A stretch of DNA of 64,000 nt from Myxococcus xanthus (GTDB lineage: Bacteria; Myxococcota; Myxococcia; Myxococcales; Myxococcaceae): positions 4,095,001 through 4,159,000 of the forward strand of contig NZ_CP017174.1 in the NCBI RefSeq assembly GCF_006402735.1. Reading direction: 5' to 3'. The notes beneath the pieces are model-generated. The model worked only from the letters and a program-made list of their open reading frames with translations. It had not been told where the DNA came from and did not search any database. Below are positions 24,774-34,416 of the stretch, in pieces; the first letter of the stretch is position 1, and each line of letters begins with the position of its first letter. Made by a program: the position numbers and the translations under genes.

Positions 24774-24847
24774 TGACCCCGACAGGAATCGAACCTGTGG
24801 CCTGCGGTTTAGGAAACCGCCGCTCTATCCAACTGAGCTACGGGGTC
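24774..24847 (-). tRNA. tRNA-Arg (anticodon CCU)
   Basis: The 74 bases fold into a cloverleaf on the minus strand. The acceptor stem is GACCCCG/CGGGGTC, D arm GCTC/GAGC, anticodon stem GCGGT/ACCGC around TTCCTAA, and T arm ACAGG/CCTGT around TTCGATT. The anticodon CCU reads AGG. No CCA is encoded. It is a likely integration site for the neighbouring island. Confidence 0.95.
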
Positions 24848-25022
24848 GTGCTCTCAAGTCACTGCGCTTTCTGGAGGAGGCCCGCCAGAAAGGTCCATCC
24901 ATGCTACCCAACGCGGGGGCGCATGCACAACGACGTGCGTTATAGCAGGCGGCCCGGCGCGCGCAACGCGCCAGCATCACCGTTTCCATCCTGCCGCCCC
25001 CTAGGGGCCCTGCCGGGCGCCC

Positions 25023-26072
25023 TCAGCGTGACGCGGGAACGTCCCGGAACCGGACCATGCGGCCCCGCTCTCCGTCCCAGACGTTGAGTCGCAGACAGGC
25101 CAGCACGTCCCTGGGGTGCAGGGTGGTGGTGCGCGGGTTCTGCAACTCGGGGATGGCGGCCATGGCCTCCGGCAGCCGGTAGAAGGGGATGCGCGGGTTG
25201 AGGTGGTGGACGTGGTGGTAGCCGATGTTGCCGGTGAACCACGCCATGACGGGGCCGCAGGCCAGGTAGCTCGAAGCCTCCAGGGCCGCGCTCGCGTGCG
25301 TCCAATCCTGGTCCTCGCGCAGCGCGACGTCCGGGAAGTTGTGCTGGGAGAAGAAGAGGTACGCCCCCAGCGCGTAGCCGATGGACAGCGGCAGCACCAT
25401 CGCCGTGAGGTACACGCCCAGGCCCCCGAAGTGGAACACCGCCACGCTGATGGTCACGTGGAGGAGCACGGCGAAGCCCGCGCTCCAGTAGCGCAGCGGG
25501 TGCTTCACGAACGGCACGAAGCACAGCCCACCCAGGAACGCGAGCGGGTACGCGAAGATCATCACGAGCGGATGCCGCTCCACCACATAGGCCAGCCGCT
25601 CCAGCGCTGTGGCCTCACCCCACTGCCGCGCCGTCCACGTGGTGAACGTCCCTGACGCGGAGGCAGCCAGCCGCGCCGTGTTCGCATGGTGGTGGTTGTG
25701 CGTCTCGCTCCAGACGCGCGGCGGCGTGAGCAGCAGCACCGCGTGGGTGTGGAACAGGGCCTTTCCGAGCCGCGAGCCCGACAGCAGTGAACCGTGCAGG
25801 TAGTCGTGGACCAGGATGAAGGAGCGGATCAGCACCAGCGCTTGCACCACGCTTCCCACGACGCGCAGGGGCCACCAGGAGGGAAGGGTGGCGAGCGCGA
25901 TGGCGCTCAGCAGGGCCACGAAGGTGGTGCCCACTTCCCACCAACTCCGCCGCGTGTCCTGTGCGGCGAAGGGCCGCGTGCGGGCGATGAGGTTCCGCTC
26001 GGCGTCTCGGGAGAGTGAGGTGAAGGCGCTGCTGCGGGTCGCGGAGTCCATTCGGAGGTCCAAGGCTGGCAC
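25023..26072 (-). CDS. membrane fatty-acid desaturase
   Basis: A 349-residue membrane di-iron desaturase that places a double bond in acyl chains. Three His boxes are visible: HDYLHGS near residue 89, HNHHHAN near 125, and GYHHVHHLN near 292. Hydrophobic helix pairs lie between them. The size and the third box (HxxHH) fit acyl-lipid/acyl-CoA desaturases. The start is either the GTG at 26072 or the ATG at 26051; neither has a clear ribosome site. It likely adjusts membrane fluidity; the substrate position is unknown. Confidence 0.9.
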   Translation of the reverse strand: MPALDLRMDSATRSSAFTSLSRDAERNLIARTRPFAAQDTRRSWWEVGTTFVALLSAIALATLPSWWPLRVVGSVVQALVLIRSFILVHDYLHGSLLSGSRLGKALFHTHAVLLLTPPRVWSETHNHHHANTARLAASASGTFTTWTARQWGEATALERLAYVVERHPLVMIFAYPLAFLGGLCFVPFVKHPLRYWSAGFAVLLHVTISVAVFHFGGLGVYLTAMVLPLSIGYALGAYLFFSQHNFPDVALREDQDWTHASAALEASSYLACGPVMAWFTGNIGYHHVHHLNPRIPFYRLPEAMAAIPELQNPRTTTLHPRDVLACLRLNVWDGERGRMVRFRDVPASR

Positions 26073-26233
26073 GGCGGCGGCTGCCGCCGATTCGAGTCCC
26101 TGGAACCATGCCCGCCCACTGTCATGCGCCCGTCATGGGCGGTGCTATTGGCAGACACCACTCACGGATGCTGTGATGCGTCGGAGGCCGCGCTGCCCCG
26201 TCGGGCCCATTTGGCTCGACGGGGCACGGCACG

Positions 26234-26965
26234 TCACGAGCGATGCTTGTTGGCCCGGAACTCGCTGGCCCACTGCTCGACGATGGATGCCACCTGCTCG
26301 CGCTCGGAGCGCTGCGCGGTCGGAATCACCAAGGCTTGGGCCAACTGCTGAAGGACCGGCGGGCTGTCGCCACTGGGCGTCGGGACCACGGGGCTGGCGC
26401 CCTTCTTGCGGACCCAGACGCGGGGCCCCTCGCTGGGACGCACGGGCTCCGGGGTGACGGCGATCTCCGGCGCCTCCGAAGACTCGCGGCGCTTCCGGCC
26501 CAGGATGACGTCCGGAATGCTGTTCGGTGCGGCTTCTTCCGTCCACGCGTGGTGCAGGCGGCCGGACGCCACCATGAGGCGCCGCTTCTGGTAGTGGGCC
26601 GCGCAGTAGCCCAGGCTGCGCACCGGCCGCTTGCAACCGATGACGGCGCAGGCCCGGGCTTCCGGGGCGGCTTCTTCCTCGGCGGTGTCGTCGGGCCCCG
26701 CATCCAGGGTCGCGAGCGACGACGCCAGGGCGTCCAGGGCCGCGTTCGGCAGCTCACGCCGCGGCTGGCGGCGGGGGGCGCTGGGGGACAGGCTCTCCGC
26801 GATGCGCAGAAGCGTGTCCGTCAGCGGCGACAGTTGCCCGGCGAGTTCCTCGGCCAGCACGGTGCGGAACGCGCGTTCCAGCGGCGGCAAGGATGACGCG
26901 GGAACGCGAGTGATTCGCGTGGATTGATGAGAAGGGGCGGAACGAAGGCTACGGGGTCTTGGCAT
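26234..26965 (-). CDS. protein with small Cys/His cluster, function unknown
   Basis: A 243-residue soluble protein. In the middle is a compact motif CAVIGCKRPVRSLGYCAAH-YQKRR: Cys-x4-Cys, then Cys-x2-His and a basic run, like small zinc-binding modules attached to nucleic-acid-binding proteins. The flanks are Pro/Ala/Glu-rich and probably disordered. The similarity is a pattern only. Basic residues after the His suggest DNA or RNA contact (inference). The ATG at 26965 has no strong ribosome site. Confidence 0.6.
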   Translation of the reverse strand: MPRPRSLRSAPSHQSTRITRVPASSLPPLERAFRTVLAEELAGQLSPLTDTLLRIAESLSPSAPRRQPRRELPNAALDALASSLATLDAGPDDTAEEEAAPEARACAVIGCKRPVRSLGYCAAHYQKRRLMVASGRLHHAWTEEAAPNSIPDVILGRKRRESSEAPEIAVTPEPVRPSEGPRVWVRKKGASPVVPTPSGDSPPVLQQLAQALVIPTAQRSEREQVASIVEQWASEFRANKHRS

Positions 26966-27367
26966 GTGGATGAGTGCCTGTGGTCGCTGCCGGTTGCTTC
27001 AGGGGACCGTGGAGCGGACGGCCGTTGCGTTAGCACACCTGTGGCCGACCGCCCAGGACAGCCTGTCAAAGGGCTCGTGAGTGGATGTTTCGCGGCGATG
27101 ACCCAAGCGGTGCGTCCCCATGTCAACACGGCCCACGTCCATTCAATCCCGAGCCGCACCCGCACCTTCCCAGGTATGTCGGAATCCTACCTGTCAAGTG
27201 GTCGGCAGGACATAACTTCCAGGGAGCACGCTTCTTCCTCGGCTGAAACAGACTACTGCGGAAGGATGCGCGTGTCGTGCAACTTCACTGAGAGGATTTG
27301 CCCGTGCGAAACATCTCGACTGTCGCGGTGTCCGTGGTTGCGCACCTACTGCCCCTGACGTGACGTC
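26966..27367. other. 402-base intergenic stretch
   Basis: Between two minus-strand genes. It holds the upstream region of the Cys/His-cluster gene and the end of the BTAD regulator transcript. A plus-strand frame crosses it but has many Cys/Ser residues, no ribosome site and no protein-like pattern. No terminator or repeat was seen. Confidence 0.4.
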
Positions 27368-29545
27368 TCAGCGCTCCACGCGGGAGGCACCCTGCGTGGA
27401 TTTGCTTTCCGACTGGCGGCATCGCGATTCGGCCGCGCGAGCGTTCGCGGCCTCGTAGCCGCGACCCGCGGCTTCGAGCAACGCCGCCGCGCGAGCGTAG
27501 TGTCCGGCGGCCTGTCCCTTGGGCAGCAACTGTTCGTCAGCGTGCGCGGCGGCGAGCAGGAAGGGGAGGGCGCGGTCCTCCTGCCCCGCTTCCATCCAGT
27601 GGTGGGCCAGGATGATGGCGGGCGCGCCATCCCGTTCGAAGACGCGTGCAAGCCGGCCGTGCAGGAAGCGGGCGGCGGAGTCGGACACGCTGGCGTGGAC
27701 CGCTTCCAGGACCAGGTCGTGGGTGAAGCGCTCCGCCACGAGGAGCTGCGCGGACTCCAGCTCGGACAGCGCCGCGTGCAGCTCCGCCACGCTGACCTGG
27801 AGCGCCTCGGGCGCCAATGCGGCTCGGAAGTGGAGGTCCGCTCGCGCCGCCAGCTGCGCCGTGAGCCGGGCCAGGGGTGTGAGGCGCTCCAGACGGCGTT
27901 GGATGAGCGGCCCCACTCGGCCCGGAGGTGGGAGCCGGCGCGGCCAGTCCCGGTGGAGAGCGTCCGTTTCGATGAGGTGCTTCAGCGTCTCCACGATGTA
28001 CAGCGGGTTGCCCCCCGTGTAGCGCGTCAGCGCCTCGGCGTGAGGTTCCGCGCCCGGAAGCTCCAGGCCCGCGAGCAGTTGCCGGACCTCTTCGAGCGCG
28101 AGCGGTCCCACCTCGATGACTCGCGCGAGCCCCGTGTCCACGAGCTTGCGCACGTTGGCTTCGGAGTAGGGCGGGAGCTCTCCCTTGCGGTAGCAGTCGA
28201 TGAAGGCGGGCGCGCGGGCCGGCGCTTCGTACTTCCGCTCCATCAGCCGGGCCAGCGAGTACATGAACAGCTTTGCGCTGGCCTGGTCCCAGTATTGGAC
28301 GTCGTCGACGACGATGACCTGGTCACCTTCGTGCAGCAGGGTCATCGCCTCCGCGTGGGCCTCGTAGAAGCGCAGCTCGTCGGCCTCGGAGGCGAGCGGT
28401 GGCAGGGCGGTCCCATTGCCCAGCTCTGGCACGATGCGCGACAGCTCCGTCCGGACCCAGTCCGGCATCACGATGCCGGGCCGCCGGGCCAGGTGGGCTC
28501 GGACCGCGCGCGTCTGGGAGGCATAGGGCACCTCCTGGTCACCCGGGCGTGCTTCGAGCCGGAACCACGTCCCCACGGACGCGGCGAACTCCTCGGCGAG
28601 CCGTGTCTTTCCGCTGCCCGCGTCTCCCGCCACGAAGAGCAGCTGCCCCGCCTCCAGACCTTCCTGGAGCTGGCGCAGGGCGTGCTGCCTGCCCGCGAGG
28701 ACGGGCGGGCGCATCACGCTCATGGGCAGCGGTGCTCGGGTGGGCTGGGGGGAGGCGGTCCACGCCGCATCCTTTTCGATGTTGCGCACCAGGGTGAGCG
28801 TCTCCGGCATGGGAGAGACGCCAAGGTCGTGTGACAGCGTGCTGCGCAGCCGCTCGAAGGCCGCGAGCGCCGCGCCCCGGTCACCCCGGAGGTAGTGCAG
28901 GCGGATGAGGTGGCGGCCGGCCTGTTCGGACTCCGGCTCATGCTGCACCCAGGCCTGGGCCAGGGCCAGCGCGGTGGGCCAGTCCCGCGCGTCCATGCGG
29001 TGTTGGACTTCGGCCTCTCGGGCGTTGCGCACCCATCCCTCCACGGCGGCACGGGCTCCATCCAGCCACCGCGACAGCTCGTCGCAGTCGTCGAAGCTCA
29101 CCCCCGTCAGCAGGCCGACGCCGGTGCCCTGCAGCAGCGCTTGGAGGACATCGGAGGATAGGGGCTTGCCCGCGGCGCACTTCAGCCTCGCGAGGTCCAG
29201 CGTGACGTCTGGTGACAGGCCCAGTCGGTGGGAGTCCCCGTCCACCAGGTCCGTGCCGCCGCAGCTCAGCCGGAGCCGGCGCAGCAGTTGGCGCATGTTG
29301 TTGCGCACGGAGGCGGGTGGTGAGTCCGGCCACAGCAGGTGGGACACGGCGGCCTTCGACGCGGGGCCCTCCATGCCCAGGTAGGCCAGGAGGGTGGCGG
29401 CTCGGCGGTCCATCCTCACGCGCTGCCCGTCGGGACCTTCCAGGTGGGCATGGCCCAGGACCCGAGCGCTCCATCCCGGCAGCTTCACCTGCGCCACTCC
29501 GTCATGAGACTCCGCTTCCGGCCAGTTCGACCCCATATCGAACAT
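27368..29545 (-). CDS. BTAD-domain transcriptional regulator with AAA-type ATPase
   Basis: A 725-residue regulator. An N-terminal winged-helix segment (20-110, with LLAYLGMEG and RNNMRQLLRRLRL) is followed by a bacterial transcriptional activation domain of helical repeats (120-265). An ATPase domain has Walker A GDAGSGKTR near residue 310 and Walker B VIVVDDVQYWD near 410. The C-terminus has helical TPR-like repeats. The layout is that of the SARP/AfsR or large LuxR-type ATPase regulators. Such proteins often switch on secondary-metabolite or developmental genes. The start is the ATG at 29545 or the one at 29536. No target gene is obvious nearby. Confidence 0.85.
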   Translation of the reverse strand: MFDMGSNWPEAESHDGVAQVKLPGWSARVLGHAHLEGPDGQRVRMDRRAATLLAYLGMEGPASKAAVSHLLWPDSPPASVRNNMRQLLRRLRLSCGGTDLVDGDSHRLGLSPDVTLDLARLKCAAGKPLSSDVLQALLQGTGVGLLTGVSFDDCDELSRWLDGARAAVEGWVRNAREAEVQHRMDARDWPTALALAQAWVQHEPESEQAGRHLIRLHYLRGDRGAALAAFERLRSTLSHDLGVSPMPETLTLVRNIEKDAAWTASPQPTRAPLPMSVMRPPVLAGRQHALRQLQEGLEAGQLLFVAGDAGSGKTRLAEEFAASVGTWFRLEARPGDQEVPYASQTRAVRAHLARRPGIVMPDWVRTELSRIVPELGNGTALPPLASEADELRFYEAHAEAMTLLHEGDQVIVVDDVQYWDQASAKLFMYSLARLMERKYEAPARAPAFIDCYRKGELPPYSEANVRKLVDTGLARVIEVGPLALEEVRQLLAGLELPGAEPHAEALTRYTGGNPLYIVETLKHLIETDALHRDWPRRLPPPGRVGPLIQRRLERLTPLARLTAQLAARADLHFRAALAPEALQVSVAELHAALSELESAQLLVAERFTHDLVLEAVHASVSDSAARFLHGRLARVFERDGAPAIILAHHWMEAGQEDRALPFLLAAAHADEQLLPKGQAAGHYARAAALLEAAGRGYEAANARAAESRCRQSESKSTQGASRVER

Positions 29546-29695
29546 ACGGAACGGTACCGGAAACAGGTCTTTGGATTAGTGGTTTTATTTGAATTAACTG
29601 TTAGGCCCAAGCCGTCTCGGGGCTTGGAACGCGGGAGTCTGGCCGGTACAACGCGCCCCTGGGCCCGCGGGCATGTCGTCCTGGCCCCGGCTGTC

Positions 29696-30964
29696 ATGAT
29701 CGCGAACCTCCACAACGCCGACATCCCCCAGCCCGTGCTGGACGTCATCGCGCGGCTGCGCGAACTGGGCCACGCCGTCTACCTGGTGGGTGGCTGCGTC
29801 CGGGACATGGTGCGCCTGGTCCACCCCAAGGATTTCGACGTGGCCACCAGCGCGCTGCCGCAAGAAGTCCAGGGCGCCTTCCGCAAGGTCATCCCCACGG
29901 GCATCCAGCACGGCACCGTCACCGTCCTCCAGAATGGCACGCACGTGGAGGTGACGACGTTCCGCTCGGAGGGGGATTACCTTGACGGCCGCCGGCCCAG
30001 CTCGGTGGCCTTCGAGCGCGACATCGTCAAGGACCTGTCCCGGCGCGACTTCACCATCAACGCGATGGCCTACAACCCGCTGGACCGCGAGTTGGTGGAC
30101 CCGTTCGGCGGACAATCGGACCTCCGGGCGCAGCTCATCCGCTGCGTGGGCTCCGCGCAGGAGCGCTTCTCCGAGGACGGCCTGCGCCCCTTGCGCGCCG
30201 TGCGCTTCGCCGCGGTGCTCGGCTTCGCGCTCGATGCCGCCACCCGCGACGCCATCCCCGCCACGCTCGGCGTCTTCCGCAAGGTCGCGCTGGAGCGGGT
30301 GCGTGAGGAACTGGTGAAGCTGCTCCTGTCACCCCGGGCGGAGAGCGGCCTGCGGTTGCTCGCGGACACCGGGCTTCTGGACGTGTTCCTTCCGGAGCTG
30401 GCGCGCGCGGAAGCCTCGGCCGCCGCGTCCGTCCGGGCCGCGGTGCAGGCCTCGCCGCTGGAGGTGGAGGTCCGCGTCGCGGTGCTGCTGGCCGATCTGG
30501 TGGACCGAGCCCAGGCGCGCGACATCGGCCTGCGGCTGAAGTTCCCCAACAAGGTGGCGGACCTGGTGGCGCTGCTCGTCGAACACGCGAAGGCGGAGAC
30601 TCGGGTGGGGGCGCCGGACGCCGCGCTTCGCCGGCTCCTGGCTCGCCTGGGCCCGCCGCAGCTTCCGCTGTGGGCAGCGGTCGTTCGCGCCCGGGTCGGC
30701 GTCCGCCAGCCGGACGCGCTCCCAGCGGTGGAGGCGCTCATTGCCCGCGTGGAGGCGCTCGCCGCCGCGAAGCCGCCGTTGACGGCGAAGGACCTGTCGC
30801 TGACGGGAGGCGACATCATGGCCGCCCTGGGCGTGGGGCCTTCTCCCATCGTGGGCGAGGCCACCCGGTTCCTCGTCGAGTCCGTCCTGGATGATCCAGG
30901 CCTGAACACGGCCGACGCCTTGCGGCAGCGGTTGCAGGCGTGGCAGGCGCAGGCTGCTCGCTGA
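29696..30964 (+). CDS. CCA-adding/poly(A) polymerase family nucleotidyltransferase
   Basis: A 422-residue class II nucleotidyltransferase. The GGCVRD motif is at residues 32-37 and the metal-binding DFD (KDFDVAT) at 46-48. The RRDFTINAMAYN segment and the RFSEDGLRPLRAVRFA segment match the head and neck of tRNA CCA-adding enzymes and PcnB-type poly(A) polymerases. The C-terminal half is Ala-rich and helical, without an HD phosphohydrolase motif. It either repairs tRNA 3' CCA ends or adds tails to RNA; the two cannot be told apart safely by eye. The ATG at 29696 gives the expected N-terminus. Confidence 0.88.
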   Translation: MIANLHNADIPQPVLDVIARLRELGHAVYLVGGCVRDMVRLVHPKDFDVATSALPQEVQGAFRKVIPTGIQHGTVTVLQNGTHVEVTTFRSEGDYLDGRRPSSVAFERDIVKDLSRRDFTINAMAYNPLDRELVDPFGGQSDLRAQLIRCVGSAQERFSEDGLRPLRAVRFAAVLGFALDAATRDAIPATLGVFRKVALERVREELVKLLLSPRAESGLRLLADTGLLDVFLPELARAEASAAASVRAAVQASPLEVEVRVAVLLADLVDRAQARDIGLRLKFPNKVADLVALLVEHAKAETRVGAPDAALRRLLARLGPPQLPLWAAVVRARVGVRQPDALPAVEALIARVEALAAAKPPLTAKDLSLTGGDIMAALGVGPSPIVGEATRFLVESVLDDPGLNTADALRQRLQAWQAQAAR

Positions 30965-31060
30965 GCCGGCGGGCTGCGCGGGGTGAAGGGTGTCGGGAAA
31001 GGGCGCCCTCCGCGTCCCCCCGCGTGCGCCCGGACGCGCGGGCGTGTAGGAAGGAGCACC

Positions 31061-32107
31061 ATGCGAGTCGTCGTTGCAATGAGCGGCGGGGTGGATTCCT
31101 CGGCCGCGGCTGCCCTGCTCAAGGAGCAGGGCCACGAGGTCATCGGTATCACCCTGCGCGTCTGGTCCTACGAGGGCAAGGCGACGTGTGGGAGCTGCTG
31201 CAGCCCGGATGACATCGATGACGCGCGGGCCGTGGCCCAGACGCTGGGGATTCCCTTCTACGTGGCCAACGCGGAGGAAATCTTCCAGGACCGGGTCATC
31301 AACCCCTTCGTCCAGTCATACCTGGGCGGGCGCACGCCCATCCCCTGCGTCGCCTGCAACCGGGACGTGAAGTTCAACTTCCTCCTCAAGCGCGCCCGCG
31401 CGCTCGGCGCCCGGCTGGCCACGGGCCACTACGCCCGCGTGGAGGAGGTGGACGGCCGCTTCGTCCTGCGTCGCGCCGTTGATGCCGCCAAGGACCAGAG
31501 CTACTTCCTCTTCACGCTCGGCCAGGACGAGCTGCGCGACATCCTCTTCCCCGTGGGCGGCATGACGAAGGCGGAGGTCCGCGCCGTCGCGGAGCGGCAC
31601 GGCCTGGTCACCAGTCAGAAGCCGGAGAGCATGGAGATCTGCTTCGTGCCGGACGGCGACTACGCGGGCTTCGTGGAGAAGGTCGCCGGGCCGCAGCCGG
31701 CCGGGGACATCGTGGACACCGAGGGCAACGTGCTCGGCACCCACCAGGGCATCCACCGCTACACCGTGGGCCAGCGCAAGGGACTCAACCTGGGGGGCGG
31801 CGAGATTCGTTACGTCCACCGGCTGGAGCCGGAGACACAGCGTGTGGTGGTGGGCCCCGCCGAGGGTACCGGCCGCGACAACTTCGGTCTGCTCCAACCC
31901 CACTGGGTGGACGGGCCGCCTCCGGCCAGTCAGCCGGTGGAGGTCCGCATCCGGCACCGCCACTCGGGCGCGCAGGGGCGGGTGCATGTCTCGCCGCACG
32001 GGCTCGTCTCCGTGAAGCTGGATGCGCCCGCGCGCGCCGTCACCCCCGGGCAGGCCGCGGTGGTCTACGATCAGGACCGCGTGCTCGGCGGCGGTTGGAT
32101 TGTCTGA
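31061..32107 (+). CDS. mnmA: tRNA-specific 2-thiouridylase MnmA
   Basis: A 348-residue enzyme that puts sulfur on U34 of tRNAs for Lys, Glu and Gln. The PP-loop SGGVDSS is at residues 8-14, with Cys99 in CVACN as the catalytic base/acceptor and Cys194 in [10 protein letters not shown] as the persulfide residue. The C-terminal beta-barrel (from about 280) follows. Length is normal. The ATG at 31061 follows AAGGAG. About 97 bases separate it from the nucleotidyltransferase gene, and both act on tRNA, so co-transcription is plausible. Confidence 0.96.
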   Translation: MRVVVAMSGGVDSSAAAALLKEQGHEVIGITLRVWSYEGKATCGSCCSPDDIDDARAVAQTLGIPFYVANAEEIFQDRVINPFVQSYLGGRTPIPCVACNRDVKFNFLLKRARALGARLATGHYARVEEVDGRFVLRRAVDAAKDQSYFLFTLGQDELRDILFPVGGMTKAEVRAVAERHGLVTSQKPESMEICFVPDGDYAGFVEKVAGPQPAGDIVDTEGNVLGTHQGIHRYTVGQRKGLNLGGGEIRYVHRLEPETQRVVVGPAEGTGRDNFGLLQPHWVDGPPPASQPVEVRIRHRHSGAQGRVHVSPHGLVSVKLDAPARAVTPGQAAVVYDQDRVLGGGWIV

Positions 32108-32135
32108 CCCCGCGTTGCCTCGGAGGGTGCAGCAC

Positions 32136-32918
32136 ATGGCACAGCGCCTCGTGGGATGTCTGATCGCGGTCGTCACCGTCTTCGTGGCCGCTGGCTGCAA
32201 GGAGCGCTCGGACAAACCCGTCGCGGGGCTGCTCGCCGCTGGTGCGCCGGTGCTGCGCGCGGAAGGCAAGCAGTGGCGGCCCATCGCCGTCGGCTCACAA
32301 CTGCTGGGGCATGACGAGCTGAAGGCCACCGGCCCCGCGGTGCTGGAGTTCTTCGGCGGTGGCCTGCGCTTCCTGGAGAAGGGCGACACGCTGGAGGTGG
32401 GCGAAGCGGACGAGGCGAAGCTCCATGGTGTCAACCTGCCGTCCCGCCACATCGTCGAGGGCAATCTCCAGGAGGCGCCGCGCCCGCTGCGCATCATCGC
32501 CGCGCGTTACACCCACGTGCAGGTGACGCCCGCGAGCGCTCAGCAGGAAGACCCGTACAGCTCCAACGGCTACTTCGCCGCCTTCTTCACGCCCAACGGG
32601 CTGTCGCCCAACAAGGCCTCTGACGAACCGTCGCGCGATGGCCCTCGCAAGCCGTTGCCGCCTCCGCCACACCGCCCCCGCGTGCCCCACATCCACGCGG
32701 GCAACCTGGGCGAGGGCGGTCTGGTGGCCACCGTGGAGGACGGCTTCATCGTGGCGGAGACGGACGACCTGGCCACCGCCGTGCTGATGGAAGGGGGCGA
32801 TGTGCCTCTGGGCCGCACGGTGCGACTGATGGTGCCCGACGGCGCGGAGGTGGTCCTGCGCACGCAGCAGGGACGCAAGATTGAAGTCGAGGGGCCCGCG
32901 GACGTCCGGTTGCGGTGA
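32136..32918 (+). CDS. lipoprotein of unknown function, possibly FecR-like
   Basis: A 260-residue predicted lipoprotein. The signal peptide ends in AAGC (Cys about 22). The mature part is beta-rich. The pattern APVLRAEGKQWRPIAVGSQL followed by ELKATGPAVLEFFGGGLRFL resembles FecR-type periplasmic domains, which carry repeats of 'set tone then strand' strands. A Pro/His linker (180-205) leads to a second beta region at the end. Start: ATG 32136 after GGAGGG. The function is not known; a surface or signalling role is possible. Confidence 0.6.
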   Translation: MAQRLVGCLIAVVTVFVAAGCKERSDKPVAGLLAAGAPVLRAEGKQWRPIAVGSQLLGHDELKATGPAVLEFFGGGLRFLEKGDTLEVGEADEAKLHGVNLPSRHIVEGNLQEAPRPLRIIAARYTHVQVTPASAQQEDPYSSNGYFAAFFTPNGLSPNKASDEPSRDGPRKPLPPPPHRPRVPHIHAGNLGEGGLVATVEDGFIVAETDDLATAVLMEGGDVPLGRTVRLMVPDGAEVVLRTQQGRKIEVEGPADVRLR

Positions 32919-32992
32919 GGGGAGGGGGAGGGCGGTTTGTCCTTTGGGGGCCCGCTTCGCTAGAGTCCTCGGTCGCCCAGCGGGAGGTGTGC

Positions 32993-33376
32993 ATGACGCG
33001 CAGTGAGCTCATCGAGCGCATCGTGGAGCGTGCCCCGCATGTTCCACGGCGTGAGGTAGAGGCCATCGTCCACGCCGTCTTCGAGGAAATGTCCCAGGCC
33101 CTGATCGCCGGACGGCGAATCGAGCTGCGGGGCTTCGGCGTCTTCTGCGTCCGCACGCGCCGGGCTCGCACGGGCCGTAACCCCAAGACGGGCCAGCGCG
33201 TGTCGGTGCCCGCGCGGCGCACGTTGTCCTTCGCCGCCGGTAAGGAGTTGCGGGAGCGGCTCAATGCCCCGCCCGCCACGGCGGCGTCGCCCGTTCCGGA
33301 CACCCCACCCGGCGAGGCGCTGTCGCCGCTGCCGCTCGCCGCGGGGGCCTCGTTCTCCGTGCCCGTCACGGGTTGA
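32993..33376 (+). CDS. IHF/HU-family DNA-binding protein
   Basis: A 127-residue protein. Residues 1-90 match the HU/IHF fold: MTRSELIERIVERAP, the DNA-arm segment GRRIELRGFGVFCVRTR with GRNPKTGQ following, and a C-terminal helix LSFAAGKELRERL. It is nearest to IHF-beta in style. Residues 91-127 are an extra Pro/Ala-rich tail not found in classic IHF. It bends DNA in the nucleoid, at promoters or in recombination. The ATG at 32993 follows GGGAGG. Confidence 0.9.
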   Translation: MTRSELIERIVERAPHVPRREVEAIVHAVFEEMSQALIAGRRIELRGFGVFCVRTRRARTGRNPKTGQRVSVPARRTLSFAAGKELRERLNAPPATAASPVPDTPPGEALSPLPLAAGASFSVPVTG

Positions 33377-33510
33377 CGGTGAGGCTTGGAGTCGTTCCGC
33401 GAATTTGACCGGCCCAGGGGTGGGGCGTACTTTGCCCTCCATGCCGTCGCTACAGGCCGCAACACGGATTTCGTGTGGCCGTTGCGACCGCGCCCGAGGA
33501 CTTTCAAGCC

Positions 33511-34389
33511 ATGCGTGATGCTCACCGGATGAAGGAGAAGTTCGACGTCTCTCTGGACAACCGGCAGATCGTCAGCCTGCTCATCGCCGGCATTGTCGTG
33601 ATGGGCGCTGTCTTCGTGCTGGGGGTCGTCGTCGGCAAGAAGCTCGCGGGCAACGCGGATGCCGTGGCCGCGCCGGACCTGCTCTCCGCGTTGGATGCCA
33701 ACGCGCAGGCGCTCCAGAACGTGCAGCAGGAGCAGCCGCTCACCTTCCCGGACGAGCTGACCCGCAAGGCCGCTGCCGATCCGGTGGCCCCGCCGCAGCC
33801 CAAGCCCGCCGTCGCCAAGGCCCCGCCGCCGGCGGAGAAGCCCGCCGCCGCGAAGCCGCCCGAGTCGAAGCCGGCCACCGCGCAGCGCGCCGCGCTGGCG
33901 CCCACGCCGGACCCGGACACGGGGGAGCTGCCGCCGGAGGAGCCCAAGGCCGAGCCGGAGCGCGTCGTGGTCGCCGAGGCCCCCACCGCACCGACTCCCG
34001 CGAAGGCCGTGCCGGTGTCGGGCAAGGTGGAGGCGTCCGCCGTCCCCACGCGCACCACCACCACGGAGGGTGGCGGCCTGAAGGAGGCCATTGCCCGCGC
34101 CACCCAGCAGCCGGCGCAGCCCGCCTCGCCGCCCGCGCAGGCCGTGAAGGGTGGGGCCTTCACGCTCCAGCTCTCGGCGTTCCAGGACAAGCAGGAGGCC
34201 GACCGCTTCGCCGCTCGGTTGCGTGATCGGGGCTATGCCCCCTATATCCTGACGGCCGAAGTGGCCGGTAAGGGCACGTGGTACCGCGTCCGCATGGGAA
34301 GCTTCGCCTCCCGGGATGCGGCCACCCGGTATCTGTCAGACTTCAAGCGTGAGACTTCGCTCGACGCATTCGTGGCCGGCACGAACTAG
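33511..34389 (+). CDS. SPOR-domain membrane protein
   Basis: A 292-residue protein with a short cytoplasmic start, one transmembrane helix (about residues 22-44) and a long Pro/Ala/Lys-rich linker (75-205). A C-terminal SPOR domain (215-288) shows FTLQLSAFQDKQEADRFA, then GTWYRVRMGSFASRDAA. SPOR domains bind denuded septal peptidoglycan, so this is likely a division-site protein such as FtsN or DamX. The ATG at 33511 has GAGGA 10 bases upstream; a GTG at 33475 would add 12 residues and is less supported. Confidence 0.85.
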   Translation: MRDAHRMKEKFDVSLDNRQIVSLLIAGIVVMGAVFVLGVVVGKKLAGNADAVAAPDLLSALDANAQALQNVQQEQPLTFPDELTRKAAADPVAPPQPKPAVAKAPPPAEKPAAAKPPESKPATAQRAALAPTPDPDTGELPPEEPKAEPERVVVAEAPTAPTPAKAVPVSGKVEASAVPTRTTTTEGGGLKEAIARATQQPAQPASPPAQAVKGGAFTLQLSAFQDKQEADRFAARLRDRGYAPYILTAEVAGKGTWYRVRMGSFASRDAATRYLSDFKRETSLDAFVAGTN

Positions 34390-34416
34390 AGCGGGACGAG
34401 GAAGACGGGAAGCGCC

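Noticed and set aside
26924-27358. 144-residue open frame on the plus strand
   Set aside because: No ribosome site, odd Cys/Ser-rich composition, and it overlaps the start of the opposite gene. It is best read as chance in GC-rich DNA.
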